Of a stretch of DNA of 26,645 nucleotides, positions 1 to 7,659 are shown piece after piece. Position numbers and translations under genes: made by a program. The notes beneath the pieces are model-generated. The model had not been told where the DNA came from and searched no databases. It was given only the letters and a program-made list of their open reading frames with translations. Positions within the stretch are counted from its first letter, which is position 1; each line of letters opens with the position of its first letter. The stretch comes from an uncultured Sutterella sp. (GTDB taxonomy: Bacteria > Pseudomonadota > Gammaproteobacteria > Burkholderiales > Burkholderiaceae_F), in contig CAJMKD010000030.1 of assembly GCA_905213905.1 (NCBI GenBank), positions 1 to 26,645 of the forward strand, read 5' to 3'.

Positions 1-1452
1 GCTGAAGCAGTAGCGTTCGATCAGCGCTTCGAGGGCATCGAACCCTCGGGCGCAGGCGTCGCACGCATCGACGGACTCGATGTCGTGGGGCCTGGCGCCC
101 TCCCGGGCGACCGCGCCGACTTCCGCTGGCGCAGGCCGCGGCCGGGCGGCCGCCGGGGCCTTGCAACGGGCCCCGTGCGCATCCGCGCGCTCAGCACCGA
201 CCGGACGCCCCCTGAGGCGCCGCGCTGCCCGCATGCCGGCCGCTGCGGCGGCTGTCCGCTCGCGCCGCTGCGCTACGAAGCGGAACTCTCGCTCAAAACG
301 AGGCAGCTTCTCGCCGAACCGCTCGCACGCGCGGGCTTTCCCGCCGACAAGCTCATCGCTGCCTGCCACGGTCAGCCTGAAGGCGAGCGCGCGGGCTTTC
401 GCAACAAGGCGGTGCTTTATCCCGCCGTCATCGGCGAAGCGGGCAAACGATGCGGCCGCTTCGGGTTCTTCCGCGCGGGCACGCACGAAGTCGTCCCCGC
501 CGAAGACTGTCCGCTCGCGCCGCGCTGGATGCAGCGTGCGGCTCGGATTGCAGCGTCGCTCATTCATGCGGATCCGGCCTCGGCTGTGGATCCCTTCGCC
601 CTCTACGATGAAGCCGCAGGCACGGGTTCGGTTCGCGCGCTTCTGATGCGCGAAGGCGCGACGCTCCCGAACGCCGAGGACGAAAAGCGCGGCGAACGGC
701 TTCTGACGCTTGTGCTCGCCCGCCGCCCCGACGATCAGGCGCTCGAGCGCATCCGGAGCGCCTTTTCGGCGCTCGAGCTCGAGCACCTTTCGGTCAATGT
801 TCATCCGGCGCGCGGCAACGCCGTCCTCTCGTTTGCGCCGGGCGCCACGCTGCTTCTGCGCGGGCAGCCGGCCATTCGAACCTCGCTCGATTCTCTCGTT
901 TTTGACGTTCGGCCTGAAACGTTCCTGCAGGTCAACACCCCGCAGACGCCGCGCCTCTATGCGCGTGCGCTCTCGCTTCTCGAGCTCGGCCCCAAGGACA
1001 ATTTTCTCGACCTCTACTGCGGCATCGGCACGCTCACGCTCCTCGGCGCCCGGCGCGCAAAGCGCGCGCTCGGCATCGAGATTGTCGAAGCGTCTGTTGC
1101 ACTCGCGCAGGAAAACGCACGCAGAAACGGCATCGGCAACGCAAGCTTTCTCGCCGGCGCCGTCGAGGACATGCTTCAATCGGAAGCCTTCCAAAAGCTC
1201 GCCCAGGCGTCGCCATTCAACAAGGCGATTGTCGACCCTGCGTACAAGGGGCTCGCGCCGGGGGTCGCGCCGGCGCTTGCCGCGCTCGAACTCGAGCGCA
1301 TCGTCTACATCGCCTGCGGCCCGAAGAACTTCGTGCGCGATGCGGCGGCGCTCGATCAGCTCGGCTATGCGCTCGAGCGCGTTGAAGCGCTCGACCTCTT
1401 CCCCGGCGCGCTGCACATTGAGGCGATCGGCCTCTTCAGGCGGCGCTGCTAG
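1..1452 (+). CDS. rlmD: 23S rRNA (uracil-5-)-methyltransferase, RlmD/TrmA family, 5' end cut by window edge
   Basis: This gene probably encodes a SAM-dependent enzyme that makes m5U in 23S rRNA. The frame is open from base 1, and the residues before the first in-window GTG (base 85) look like a TRAM RNA-binding domain (GAGVARIDGL...GPGALPGD), so the true start lies upstream. Numbering visible codons from base 1, a C-x5-C-G-G-C iron-sulfur motif falls at about C76, C82 and C85, with a likely fourth Cys in AEDCPLA. The SAM motif DLYCGIGTLTL is near residue 338. The catalytic Cys is in YIACGPKNF at about 439, and the C-terminal DLFPGALHIE matches the usual D-x-F-P-x-T-x-H-x-E. TRAM plus the Fe-S motif favour RlmD over RlmC or TrmA. 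The normal DPPRxG motif reads DPAYKG here (about 412). The stop overlaps the convergent helicase stop in a shared CTAG. Confidence 0.85.
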   Translation, partial: AEAVAFDQRFEGIEPSGAGVARIDGLDVVGPGALPGDRADFRWRRPRPGGRRGLATGPVRIRALSTDRTPPEAPRCPHAGRCGGCPLAPLRYEAELSLKTRQLLAEPLARAGFPADKLIAACHGQPEGERAGFRNKAVLYPAVIGEAGKRCGRFGFFRAGTHEVVPAEDCPLAPRWMQRAARIAASLIHADPASAVDPFALYDEAAGTGSVRALLMREGATLPNAEDEKRGERLLTLVLARRPDDQALERIRSAFSALELEHLSVNVHPARGNAVLSFAPGATLLLRGQPAIRTSLDSLVFDVRPETFLQVNTPQTPRLYARALSLLELGPKDNFLDLYCGIGTLTLLGARRAKRALGIEIVEASVALAQENARRNGIGNASFLAGAVEDMLQSEAFQKLAQASPFNKAIVDPAYKGLAPGVAPALAALELERIVYIACGPKNFVRDAAALDQLGYALERVEALDLFPGALHIEAIGLFRRRC

Positions 1453-3533
1453 CAGTAGAGGCCTTCGCGCCAGGCCTCGGGATTGAGGAAGAACTGCATC
1501 GCCTTCTCGAGCCTGCGCGTCTTGTAGAAGTCCGGCAGGCTCGAGAGCACCTTCCGGCCGTAGAACTTCTCTGCGACGCGCGCATCGCAGAGCATGAAGA
1601 CGCCTCGATCGGTCTCGGAGCGAATGAGGCGTCCGGCCCCCTGCTTGAGCGCAATGATCGCCTCCGGGAGCGAATGGGTGATGAAGGGATTGCCGCCCGC
1701 GGCGCGGATGTAGTCGGCGCGCGCCGAAAAGATCGGATCGTCGGGCGGACTGAAGGGGAGCTTGTCTATCACGACAAGCGAAAGCGCGTCGCCGCGCACG
1801 TCGACGCCTTCCCAGAAGCTCATCGAGCCCACGAGCACGGCGTTGCCGAGCCGCCGAAACTCTTCAATGAGCGCCGCCTTCGGCATTTCGCCCTGCACGA
1901 GCAGCGGATACGGATTGCCGTTTGCCTCAAGCCTTTCGCGCAGCCGGTCTGCTGCGGCCGCAACCGCCGCGAGCGACGTGCAGAGAAAGAATGTCCGGCC
2001 GCCTGCCGCATTGAGAAGCGGCCAGGCCGCGTCCACCATGCGTTCGGCGTGCGCCTTCGGATTGTTTTCGGGCAGCGGCATCGCCGGCAGGTAAAAGCAG
2101 CCTTGCTCCCAGTAGTTGAAGGGACTCGGCCAGCTTTTGGCCGTGGCATCCTCGAGGCCCACCTCGTTTTCGAAGTGCCGGAAGTCGCCTCCCGCGGAGA
2201 GCGTCGCCGATGTAAAGACCCAGGCGCCGCCCTCTTTTTCCCGCATGTCGCGAAACTGAAGCGCAAAGGAGAGCGGCGTCGTGTTGAAGCGCACGCTTGT
2301 GCCTGACATGGAGAGCCAGCGCACCATGCGCTTGGGATCGGCCGGCGGCTCGGCTTCATCTTGAGCGGCCTTGGCATAGGCCGAAACGACCGGGAGCCAG
2401 GATTCAAACTCGTGAATGACTTCGTCGGCATACGCAAGGAGCAGGTCGAGCTCGTCGTTGCGCCCTTCGTTCGCGCGCAGCGCCTTCATGAGCTGCGAGA
2501 AGCCCGCATGCGCGTCCCGCATCGGCCCTTCGAGGGCGTCGAAGCGTTCGATCTGCTTCACGGCGCGCCTGTCGCCCTCCTTGATGCCGAGCGCAACCGC
2601 TTCGAGCCGCAGGTCGAAGACGGGCTTGAGCACCGCCTGGTAGACCGCCTCCCAATCCGCGCCGTCGGGCACGTAGCCGCGCCCGAGGCTGCGGGCCTTG
2701 TCCGCAATTTCCAAAATCTGGTGCGTCGAGAAGCTCGTGCCGAAAAAGTCGGTCGCGACGACGGGAAGCTGATGCGCTTCGTCGATCACAGTGAGGTCGG
2801 CCTTCGGGAGCAGTCCGTCGATCTTGCCCTGCGCTTCCTGCTTCACCGCAATGGAGCTCAGGAAAAGGTGATGGTTCACCACCACGATCTGGGAGGCCAT
2901 CGCCTTCTCGCGCGCCGCACGCACGAAGCAGTCCTTGTAGTAGGGGCACTTTTCGCTCCCGAGGCACGTCTCGCGCGTGCTCGTCACCATGGGCCAGAGG
3001 GGATCGTCCTCCGGCACAAAGGGAAGCTCCGAACGGTCGCCCGTCGCTGAGACGGCCGCAAAGCGCTCAATCTCGCGAAAGCGCTTGAAGGAATCCTTCT
3101 CCGGGAACCACCCGTCCTCGCGCACGCGCTCGAGCCGCCAGTGGCAGACGTAGTTGGCGCGCCCCTTGAGAAGCGCCACGGGCACGTTGATGCCGAGGGC
3201 CTTCGAGAGCTGCGGAATATCCTTCTGAAAGAGCTGATCCTGCAGCGATTTTCCCGCCGTGGAAATAATGACGGTCGCGCCAGAGAGGAGCGCCGGCGTG
3301 AGATACGCAAACGTCTTCCCGGTGCCGGTCCCGGCCTCGGCGATGAGCGTGCGCTTGGCTTCGAGCGCCTTCGCGACCTCGGCGGCGAATTCAATCTGGC
3401 CTTCGCGCCGGCGGAAATGCGCGCTTGCGCTCGCGAGCGGTCCGTTGGCTGCGAATGCGGCGCGAACGCGCGCTTCGAGCGAAAGCGCGCCGTCAAAGAG
3501 TTGCGGATGCTTGGGTCTTTTGCGTTCCATCAT
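1449..3533 (-). CDS. yoaA: ATP-dependent DNA helicase, YoaA/DinG (XPD-like Fe-S superfamily 2)
   Basis: A 694-residue Fe-S helicase that should unwind DNA 5'-3' and act in damage tolerance. Visible motifs are Walker A EAGTGTGKT (66-74), four cysteines spaced as in the XPD/DinG Fe-S domain (C130, C190, C196, C202), the Walker B/DEAH box VIDEAHQLP (249-257), and the C-terminal helicase motifs SFWEGVDVRGDALSLVV and KQGAGRLIR. The C-terminal motifs resemble E. coli YoaA more than DinG, so I use yoaA; the length is between the two. The ATG at 3531-3533 shares one base with the TGA of the upstream repeat protein (TGATG), and a second ATG follows at once. No strong Shine-Dalgarno is visible, so translational coupling is likely. 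It is the last gene of the minus-strand cluster from 5949. Confidence 0.9.
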   Translation of the reverse strand: MMERKRPKHPQLFDGALSLEARVRAAFAANGPLASASAHFRRREGQIEFAAEVAKALEAKRTLIAEAGTGTGKTFAYLTPALLSGATVIISTAGKSLQDQLFQKDIPQLSKALGINVPVALLKGRANYVCHWRLERVREDGWFPEKDSFKRFREIERFAAVSATGDRSELPFVPEDDPLWPMVTSTRETCLGSEKCPYYKDCFVRAAREKAMASQIVVVNHHLFLSSIAVKQEAQGKIDGLLPKADLTVIDEAHQLPVVATDFFGTSFSTHQILEIADKARSLGRGYVPDGADWEAVYQAVLKPVFDLRLEAVALGIKEGDRRAVKQIERFDALEGPMRDAHAGFSQLMKALRANEGRNDELDLLLAYADEVIHEFESWLPVVSAYAKAAQDEAEPPADPKRMVRWLSMSGTSVRFNTTPLSFALQFRDMREKEGGAWVFTSATLSAGGDFRHFENEVGLEDATAKSWPSPFNYWEQGCFYLPAMPLPENNPKAHAERMVDAAWPLLNAAGGRTFFLCTSLAAVAAAADRLRERLEANGNPYPLLVQGEMPKAALIEEFRRLGNAVLVGSMSFWEGVDVRGDALSLVVIDKLPFSPPDDPIFSARADYIRAAGGNPFITHSLPEAIIALKQGAGRLIRSETDRGVFMLCDARVAEKFYGRKVLSSLPDFYKTRRLEKAMQFFLNPEAWREGLYC

Positions 3534-4579
3534 CAGAAGAACTTCGAGAGGCCGGAGTCTTTGTTCTTCTGGCTCTCTTCGTAGCGTTTCTGCGCCTCAA
3601 CGCGCTCCTGGAGCGTTGCTTCAAACTTCTGCTGGCGCGCCTCGCGCTCCTTTTTGCGCTTCTGCGCCCGCTCGGCCGCTTCGGCCATGCGCTTTTGGGC
3701 AGCCGCCTGCTTGTCGTTGTAGTAGGCCTCGTTGGCGCGCTCGAGCTCGGCGCGGCGCGCTGCATCATCGTCGGACGCCTGCGCTGCATCCGCCGCATCA
3801 TCGTGCGGGGGATAAGCGGGCTGCGACGCGGGCTTCACAGCCTTGGGCTCAAGGCCCGAGGGCGCCGAAGCGGGCTTCTCCGTCTTGGGCTTGATCCCCG
3901 AAGGCGCTGAGGCAGGCTTCACCGTTTTGGGACGAATGCCCGCCGGCTCCGAGGGTGACTTGGGCTCGCGCGGCTTCCAGTCAACGGGCTCGGAGGGCGC
4001 CTTCACGCTTTTGGGCGCAATGTCGAGCGGCGCCTTCTTTTCCTTCACCGTCTTGGGCGCCACCTCAAGCGGCTCGGGCCGCTCCGTCTTTACCGACTTC
4101 GGCCGGATGTCGAGCGGGGCCTTCTTTGGTTCCTTCTGCGCCTTTTCGCGCTTTTCTTCAAGCGCCTTCGTGCGGATGCCGCGCTTGAATTCCTCGGCCG
4201 TCACGATCACGCGGCGGATTTCGCGCTGGCGCTCAAAGGAGAGCTTCTTCGCGTCGTCGATGCAGCTGTTGACGAGAAAGCGCTGCATGCAGGCGGCCTT
4301 CGCATCGGCAAAGGCCTTCTCGAGCACTTCGAGCGCTTCATTGCCTTCGCGAATCGCCTGATCGGCAAGCTGCTCGGAGCGGATGCGCTCGGGCGCGCTC
4401 CACTTGTCGCGATAAGACGTGTCCGAGAGCACCCGCTGCGCGGCCTCGCCGCGCGCTTCAATGACGTCCTCCGGATCAGCGCTGCCAGCGAGAGCGGCGC
4501 CCGAAGCGAGCGAAGCGGCAAAAAGCGCAAGAAGCGCAGCGCCGCAGAGCGTTTCGCGGCGCAAAGAGAAAATCTTCAT
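3533..4579 (-). CDS. Exported protein of unknown function with seven 14-residue proline/lysine repeats and a coiled-coil tail
   Basis: I do not recognise a named family. I start it at the ATG at 4577-4579 because the N-terminus is then a clean signal peptide (MKIFSLRRET, hydrophobic stretch, cleavage near ALA-GSA about residue 31). An in-frame ATG 42 bases upstream (4621) would bury the signal. Residues 35-140 are helical and charged and hold a Cys pair (C97, C106) in CMQRFLVNSC-IDDAKK. I recall similar Cys-pair motifs in small exported proteins of Burkholderiales, but only loosely. Residues 155-253 are seven tandem repeats of the form P-x-x-I/V/L-x-P-K-x-V-K-x-x-x-x. Residues 272-340 are Arg/Glu/Gln-rich and look like a coiled coil, ending in GLSKFF. 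The stop overlaps the helicase start, suggesting cotranscription, though one product is periplasmic and the other cytosolic. The function is unknown. Confidence 0.8.
   Translation of the reverse strand: MKIFSLRRETLCGAALLALFAASLASGAALAGSADPEDVIEARGEAAQRVLSDTSYRDKWSAPERIRSEQLADQAIREGNEALEVLEKAFADAKAACMQRFLVNSCIDDAKKLSFERQREIRRVIVTAEEFKRGIRTKALEEKREKAQKEPKKAPLDIRPKSVKTERPEPLEVAPKTVKEKKAPLDIAPKSVKAPSEPVDWKPREPKSPSEPAGIRPKTVKPASAPSGIKPKTEKPASAPSGLEPKAVKPASQPAYPPHDDAADAAQASDDDAARRAELERANEAYYNDKQAAAQKRMAEAAERAQKRKKEREARQQKFEATLQERVEAQKRYEESQKNKDSGLSKFF
3818..4117 (-). repeat. In-frame tandem repeat, about seven 42-base units
   Basis: Seven degenerate units lie inside the exported protein gene. Reading the minus strand, the units begin PLDIRPKSVK, PLEVAPKTVK, PLDIAPKSVK, PVDWKPREPK, PAGIRPKTVK, PSGIKPKTEK and PSGLEPKAVK. 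Each is 14 residues except the first, which is 15. The last three are most alike, with the spacer PASA or PASQ, as if duplicated most recently. All units keep frame, so copy number could change without breaking the gene. Confidence 0.85.
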
Positions 4580-4622
4580 GAAAGAACCGAAAAAGTCGTG
4601 AATCCGCCAATGTGCCGGCATT

Positions 4623-5273
4623 CTATAGAACAGTCGTCACCGCTTCCTTCGGGAATCGGCTCTTCGGGCGCGAAGCGTTCGAATCATCGGCGGCGCGATG
4701 GCCGAGCGCAACGGCAACCACCGATTTCCTGCCTGCTTCGGCGAGTCCGAAGATGCGGTCGACTTCATCAAAGTAGAGCCCGCCGAGCGTCGTCGAGTCG
4801 ACGCCCATGCCTTCAGCAGCCATGAGGAGGCAGCCGAGCGCAATGTGCGCCTGCTCGCTTGCCCAGCGCTCGCCGTGGTCGGGCCCCGCACAGTAGGCGG
4901 CCACGGCCGACCTGCGCAGGCTGTCGAGCGACGCGCGGGGCGCATCGGGCGCATAGCGACCGTCTGCGACTTCCTGCGCGAGAAGACGGTCAAGATAGCC
5001 GCTGCTGCTGATGTCGCGCTCGACGGCCAGAATCACAATGACGGCCGCATCGCGAACGCGCTCGACATTGAAGTCCTTCACGGCGGGCATGAGCTTCGCC
5101 TTGGCTTCTGCGCTCTTGACCGCATAGAAGTGCCAGGGCTGAATATTGACCGATGAGGGCGCGAGCCGGAGCACTTCGAGAAGCGCATCGAGATCCTCGT
5201 CGGAAAGGGGCTTTGCCGGATCGTAGTGCTTCGTCGTATAGCGGCGGCGCGCAATGTCGAGCATGGCGTTCAT
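4623..5273 (-). CDS. nfsB: NfsB-like oxygen-insensitive NAD(P)H nitroreductase, copy 1
   Basis: A 216-residue FMN-dependent nitroreductase, close to the 217 residues of E. coli NfsB. It should reduce nitroaromatics or quinones in the cytosol using NAD(P)H. Supporting segments are the N-terminal RRRYTTKHYDPAK, the FMN-binding APSSVNIQPWHFYAV (38-52), and the C-terminal VAVALGHRAADD followed by PKSRFP, all at NfsB positions. The ATG at 5271-5273 has a good Shine-Dalgarno (GAGGTGA on the minus strand, about 5278-5284). It lies 22 bases downstream of a paralogous nitroreductase and is probably cotranscribed with it. The two copies share the same blocks but differ clearly in the middle third, so this is an old duplication and not a recent one. 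The substrate of each is unknown. Confidence 0.88.
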   Translation of the reverse strand: MNAMLDIARRRYTTKHYDPAKPLSDEDLDALLEVLRLAPSSVNIQPWHFYAVKSAEAKAKLMPAVKDFNVERVRDAAVIVILAVERDISSSGYLDRLLAQEVADGRYAPDAPRASLDSLRRSAVAAYCAGPDHGERWASEQAHIALGCLLMAAEGMGVDSTTLGGLYFDEVDRIFGLAEAGRKSVVAVALGHRAADDSNASRPKSRFPKEAVTTVL

Positions 5274-5295
5274 GTTGTCACCTCAGGACGTTCGT

Positions 5296-5949
5296 TCAGT
5301 CGATGAAGCTCACGACCTCTTCGGCCGTGAGGCGCGACTTCGGGCGCGACGCATTCGCGTCGTTGGGCGCGCCGCGGCCGAGCGAGAGCGCGACGACAGA
5401 GCGCAGTCCCTTTTCACGCAGGCCGAGAATGCGGTCCAGTTCGTCGAAATCAGCCCCTTCGAGGCAAGTCGATTCGATCCCCATTCCTGCGGCGGCATAA
5501 AGCGCAAAGCCGAGCGCGATGTAGGCCTGCGCGGTTTCCCAGGCGAGCGACGCTTCAAGCGTCTTGGCATGAAGCCCCACGAAGTGGCGGCGCCCGGCGT
5601 CGAGCCCCGGCTGATTTTCGATTCCCTTGAAGCGCCCGTCGGCGAGCTCCTTTTCGTGAATGCGGACGAGATGCGCTTCGTCGAGCCCGGCCTTCACGGC
5701 AAAAACAATGACGTCGCTCGCGAGCGTGACGCGCTCGCGGTTGAAGTCGGCAAAAGCGGGCGCAATCTTCGCGCGCGCTTCGTCGCTCGAGGCGACAAAG
5801 AAGTGCCACGGCTGCGAATTGACTGAGGAAGGCGAAAGGCGCAGCACCTCGAGGATCGCCTCGAGGTCTTCGCGCGGAATCTTTTCGCCGCTGTAGTGCT
5901 TCGTCGTGTAGCGCCCGCGCGCAATGTCGAGCATGCTGCGTTCCGTCAT
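5296..5949 (-). CDS. nfsB: NfsB-like oxygen-insensitive NAD(P)H nitroreductase, copy 2
   Basis: A 217-residue nitroreductase, exactly the length of E. coli NfsB, with the same expected FMN-dependent NAD(P)H chemistry. Family segments are RGRYTTKHYSGEK, the FMN-site block LSPSSVNSQPWHFFVA, the ADGRFKG region, the glycine-rich GMGIESTCLEGADFDELD and the terminal NASRPKSRL. Several in-frame starts exist (TTG 5964, ATG 5955, ATG 5949). I chose 5949 because GGAGG at 5958-5962 lies 8 bases from it, against only 2 bases from the ATG at 5955. It is the first gene of the minus-strand cluster that continues into nitroreductase copy 1, the repeat protein and the helicase. Its closer match to NfsB in the QPWHF region suggests it may be the more typical copy, but that is a reading by eye. 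Confidence 0.9.
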   Translation of the reverse strand: MTERSMLDIARGRYTTKHYSGEKIPREDLEAILEVLRLSPSSVNSQPWHFFVASSDEARAKIAPAFADFNRERVTLASDVIVFAVKAGLDEAHLVRIHEKELADGRFKGIENQPGLDAGRRHFVGLHAKTLEASLAWETAQAYIALGFALYAAAGMGIESTCLEGADFDELDRILGLREKGLRSVVALSLGRGAPNDANASRPKSRLTAEEVVSFID

Positions 5950-5957
5950 GGTCATAG

Positions 5958-5962
5958 CCTCC
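5958..5962 (-). promoter_or_regulatory. Shine-Dalgarno GGAGG that sets the start of nitroreductase copy 2
   Basis: GGAGG on the minus strand is 8 bases upstream of ATG 5949 and 2 bases upstream of ATG 5955. The spacing decides for 5949. A possible -10 (TATAGT, minus strand, 6006-6011) lies further up, but it has no convincing -35, so I give the promoter little weight. Confidence 0.6.
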
Positions 5963-6137
5963 AAAAATCATCGTTTGCGCCGGCGCAGACGGCGCATCTT
6001 TGAGGACTATATCGCAGAAACACCACCGCTTTCGCGCGCAAGAGAAGAGATGGCGGCTGCCGCCGCCTCGTCTCCTCCAGGGCGCGCTCAAGCGCTTCGA
6101 GCGCCCTGCGGCGCGCGAGCTCCAGCGCCTCAGCGCT

Positions 6138-7493
6138 TCAGAGCGTGCGGCGCGGCTCGCCCACGTAGATCTGGCGCGGGCGTGCGAGCCGGATGTCGCC
6201 CGACTCGAGGAATTCGTTCTTCTGCGCAAACCACCCTGCCGTTCTCGCCATCGCAAAGATGGCCGTAAAGAGCGGCGTCGGAATGCCGATCGCGCGCTGG
6301 AGGATCCCCGAATAGAAGTCGACGTTCGGATAGAGGTGGCGCGAGACGAAGTAGTCGTCTTCGAGCGCAACGCGCTCGAGCTCCAGCGCGAGCGCAAAGA
6401 GCGGCTCCTTCACGAGGCCGGCCTCTTCGAGCACCTCCCGGCAGATGCCGCGCAGGATCTTGGCGCGCGGATCGTAGTTCTTGTAGACGCGGTGCCCGAA
6501 GCCCACGAGCCGCACGCCTGCCTCTTTGGCCTTGACCCGGCGGATGAGATCCGGAATGGCCTTCGTGCCGCCTGCTTTCTGCAGGTCGAGCAGCATGCGC
6601 AGCGCCCCTTCGTTGGCGCCCCCGTGCCGCGGCCCTGAGAGGCACGCGACGCCCGCTGCGACGCAGTGATAGGGATTGGCGCCCGCGCTCGCACAGAGCC
6701 GGACAGTTGAGGTGGAGGCATTCTGCTCGTGCTCGGCATGCAGAATCAGGATCTTGTCGAGCGCTTTCACCGCGGCCTTGGGCGGCACGTAGCGCTCAAC
6801 CGGGAGCGCGAACATCATGTGCAGGAAATTCGCCGCATAGGAGAGGCTGTTGTCCGGATAGTTGAGCGGCCAGCCGACAGAGTAGCGATAGCTCATCGCG
6901 ATCAGGGTCGGCATCTTGGCGAGCATCATCACGGCGGCGAGCCGGTGCTGATCCTGCTCGCTCATGTCGGGGTCGACCGGATAGAACGCGGCGAGCGCGC
7001 CAATGAGGCCGACGAGAATCGACATTGGATGCGCGTCGCGGCGGAAGCCGTTCAGAAGGAGCGACACCTGCTGATGCACCATCGTGTGGTGCTTCACGAG
7101 CGTGCGGAACTCTTCGGCCTCGCGATCGTCGGGCATGCTGCCCTTGAGCAGGAGCTGCGCCGTCTGCAGAAAATCGCAGTGCTCGGCGAGGTATTCGATC
7201 GGATATCCGCGATAGGTGAGCTCGCCCGCCTCACCGTCGACGTAGCTCACGGCGCTCTCGCAGGCCGCCGTGCTCTGAAAGCCCGGATCGTAAGTGAGCA
7301 CATGCTCCTTTTTGTAAAGCGTCGATACGTCGACGGCATCGGCGCCCGCCGTGCCGCGCAGCACCCGGAGCTTTACGGGCGAATCGCGACCCGGGAGCAT
7401 AAGCGAAGCTTCTCCCACCGTTTCCGGAACGGGCAGCCCCGCTCCCCCCTGCTTGAGCTGCGCATTGAGCGCCTCGTTATGAGCTTGCGTCAT
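6138..7493 (-). CDS. gltA: Citrate synthase, type II (TCA cycle)
   Basis: This encodes the cytosolic enzyme condensing acetyl-CoA and oxaloacetate to citrate. At 451 residues it is slightly longer than the usual 425-435 because of an N-terminal extension of about 25 residues (MTQAHNEALNAQ...). Diagnostic blocks in order are TYDPGFQSTAACESAVSYVD, GELTYRGYPIEYLAEH, the catalytic-His segment ILILHAEHEQNASTSTVRL, SGPRHGGANEGALRML, the catalytic VGFGHRVYKNYDPRAKIL, and DDYFVSRHLYPNVDFYSG with its catalytic Asp. The ATG at 7491-7493 is preceded by AAGGAAG at a 6-base spacing. It is divergent from mdh, which sits 166 bases away and encodes the preceding TCA enzyme, so the two share an upstream region. 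The 188 bases downstream, to the nitroreductase start, hold no clear gene. Confidence 0.96.
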   Translation of the reverse strand: MTQAHNEALNAQLKQGGAGLPVPETVGEASLMLPGRDSPVKLRVLRGTAGADAVDVSTLYKKEHVLTYDPGFQSTAACESAVSYVDGEAGELTYRGYPIEYLAEHCDFLQTAQLLLKGSMPDDREAEEFRTLVKHHTMVHQQVSLLLNGFRRDAHPMSILVGLIGALAAFYPVDPDMSEQDQHRLAAVMMLAKMPTLIAMSYRYSVGWPLNYPDNSLSYAANFLHMMFALPVERYVPPKAAVKALDKILILHAEHEQNASTSTVRLCASAGANPYHCVAAGVACLSGPRHGGANEGALRMLLDLQKAGGTKAIPDLIRRVKAKEAGVRLVGFGHRVYKNYDPRAKILRGICREVLEEAGLVKEPLFALALELERVALEDDYFVSRHLYPNVDFYSGILQRAIGIPTPLFTAIFAMARTAGWFAQKNEFLESGDIRLARPRQIYVGEPRRTL

Positions 7494-7659
7494 GACGACT
7501 TCCTTGACTTTCCAAAGTCTCTTGACGAGCGGCCGGCTGCCGCCCGAAGCGACAAAATCCTACGCCAGCCCGTGCCCTCGCGTCCATCTCGCAAAAACGC
7601 GATCAGCCGCTGGTACACTTTTCGCACCGCCATCAACACTTCTCGGACAGCACATCATC
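7494..7659. promoter_or_regulatory. Divergent gltA/mdh intergenic control region
   Basis: This 166-base gap must hold the promoters of both citrate synthase and malate dehydrogenase. I see the gltA Shine-Dalgarno close to 7500 and a 14-base dyad (GACTTT-CC-AAAGTC) at 7506-7519. A candidate -10 for mdh, TACACT, lies near 7613-7618 but lacks a good -35. No operator can be named from sequence alone. Confidence 0.4.

Noticed and set aside
16..1452. GTG at base 85 as the true start of the methyltransferase
   Set aside because: Residues encoded before it continue a TRAM-like domain in frame to base 1, so the gene most likely begins outside the window.
3818..4117. A CRISPR-like repeat array
   Set aside because: The repeats are contiguous, degenerate and in frame inside a coding sequence, with no spacers.
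5950..6137. A small minus-strand gene between gltA and nitroreductase copy 2
   Set aside because: A frame of about 40-50 codons exists, but it is Arg/Ala-rich, lacks a Shine-Dalgarno and resembles read-through high-GC noise.
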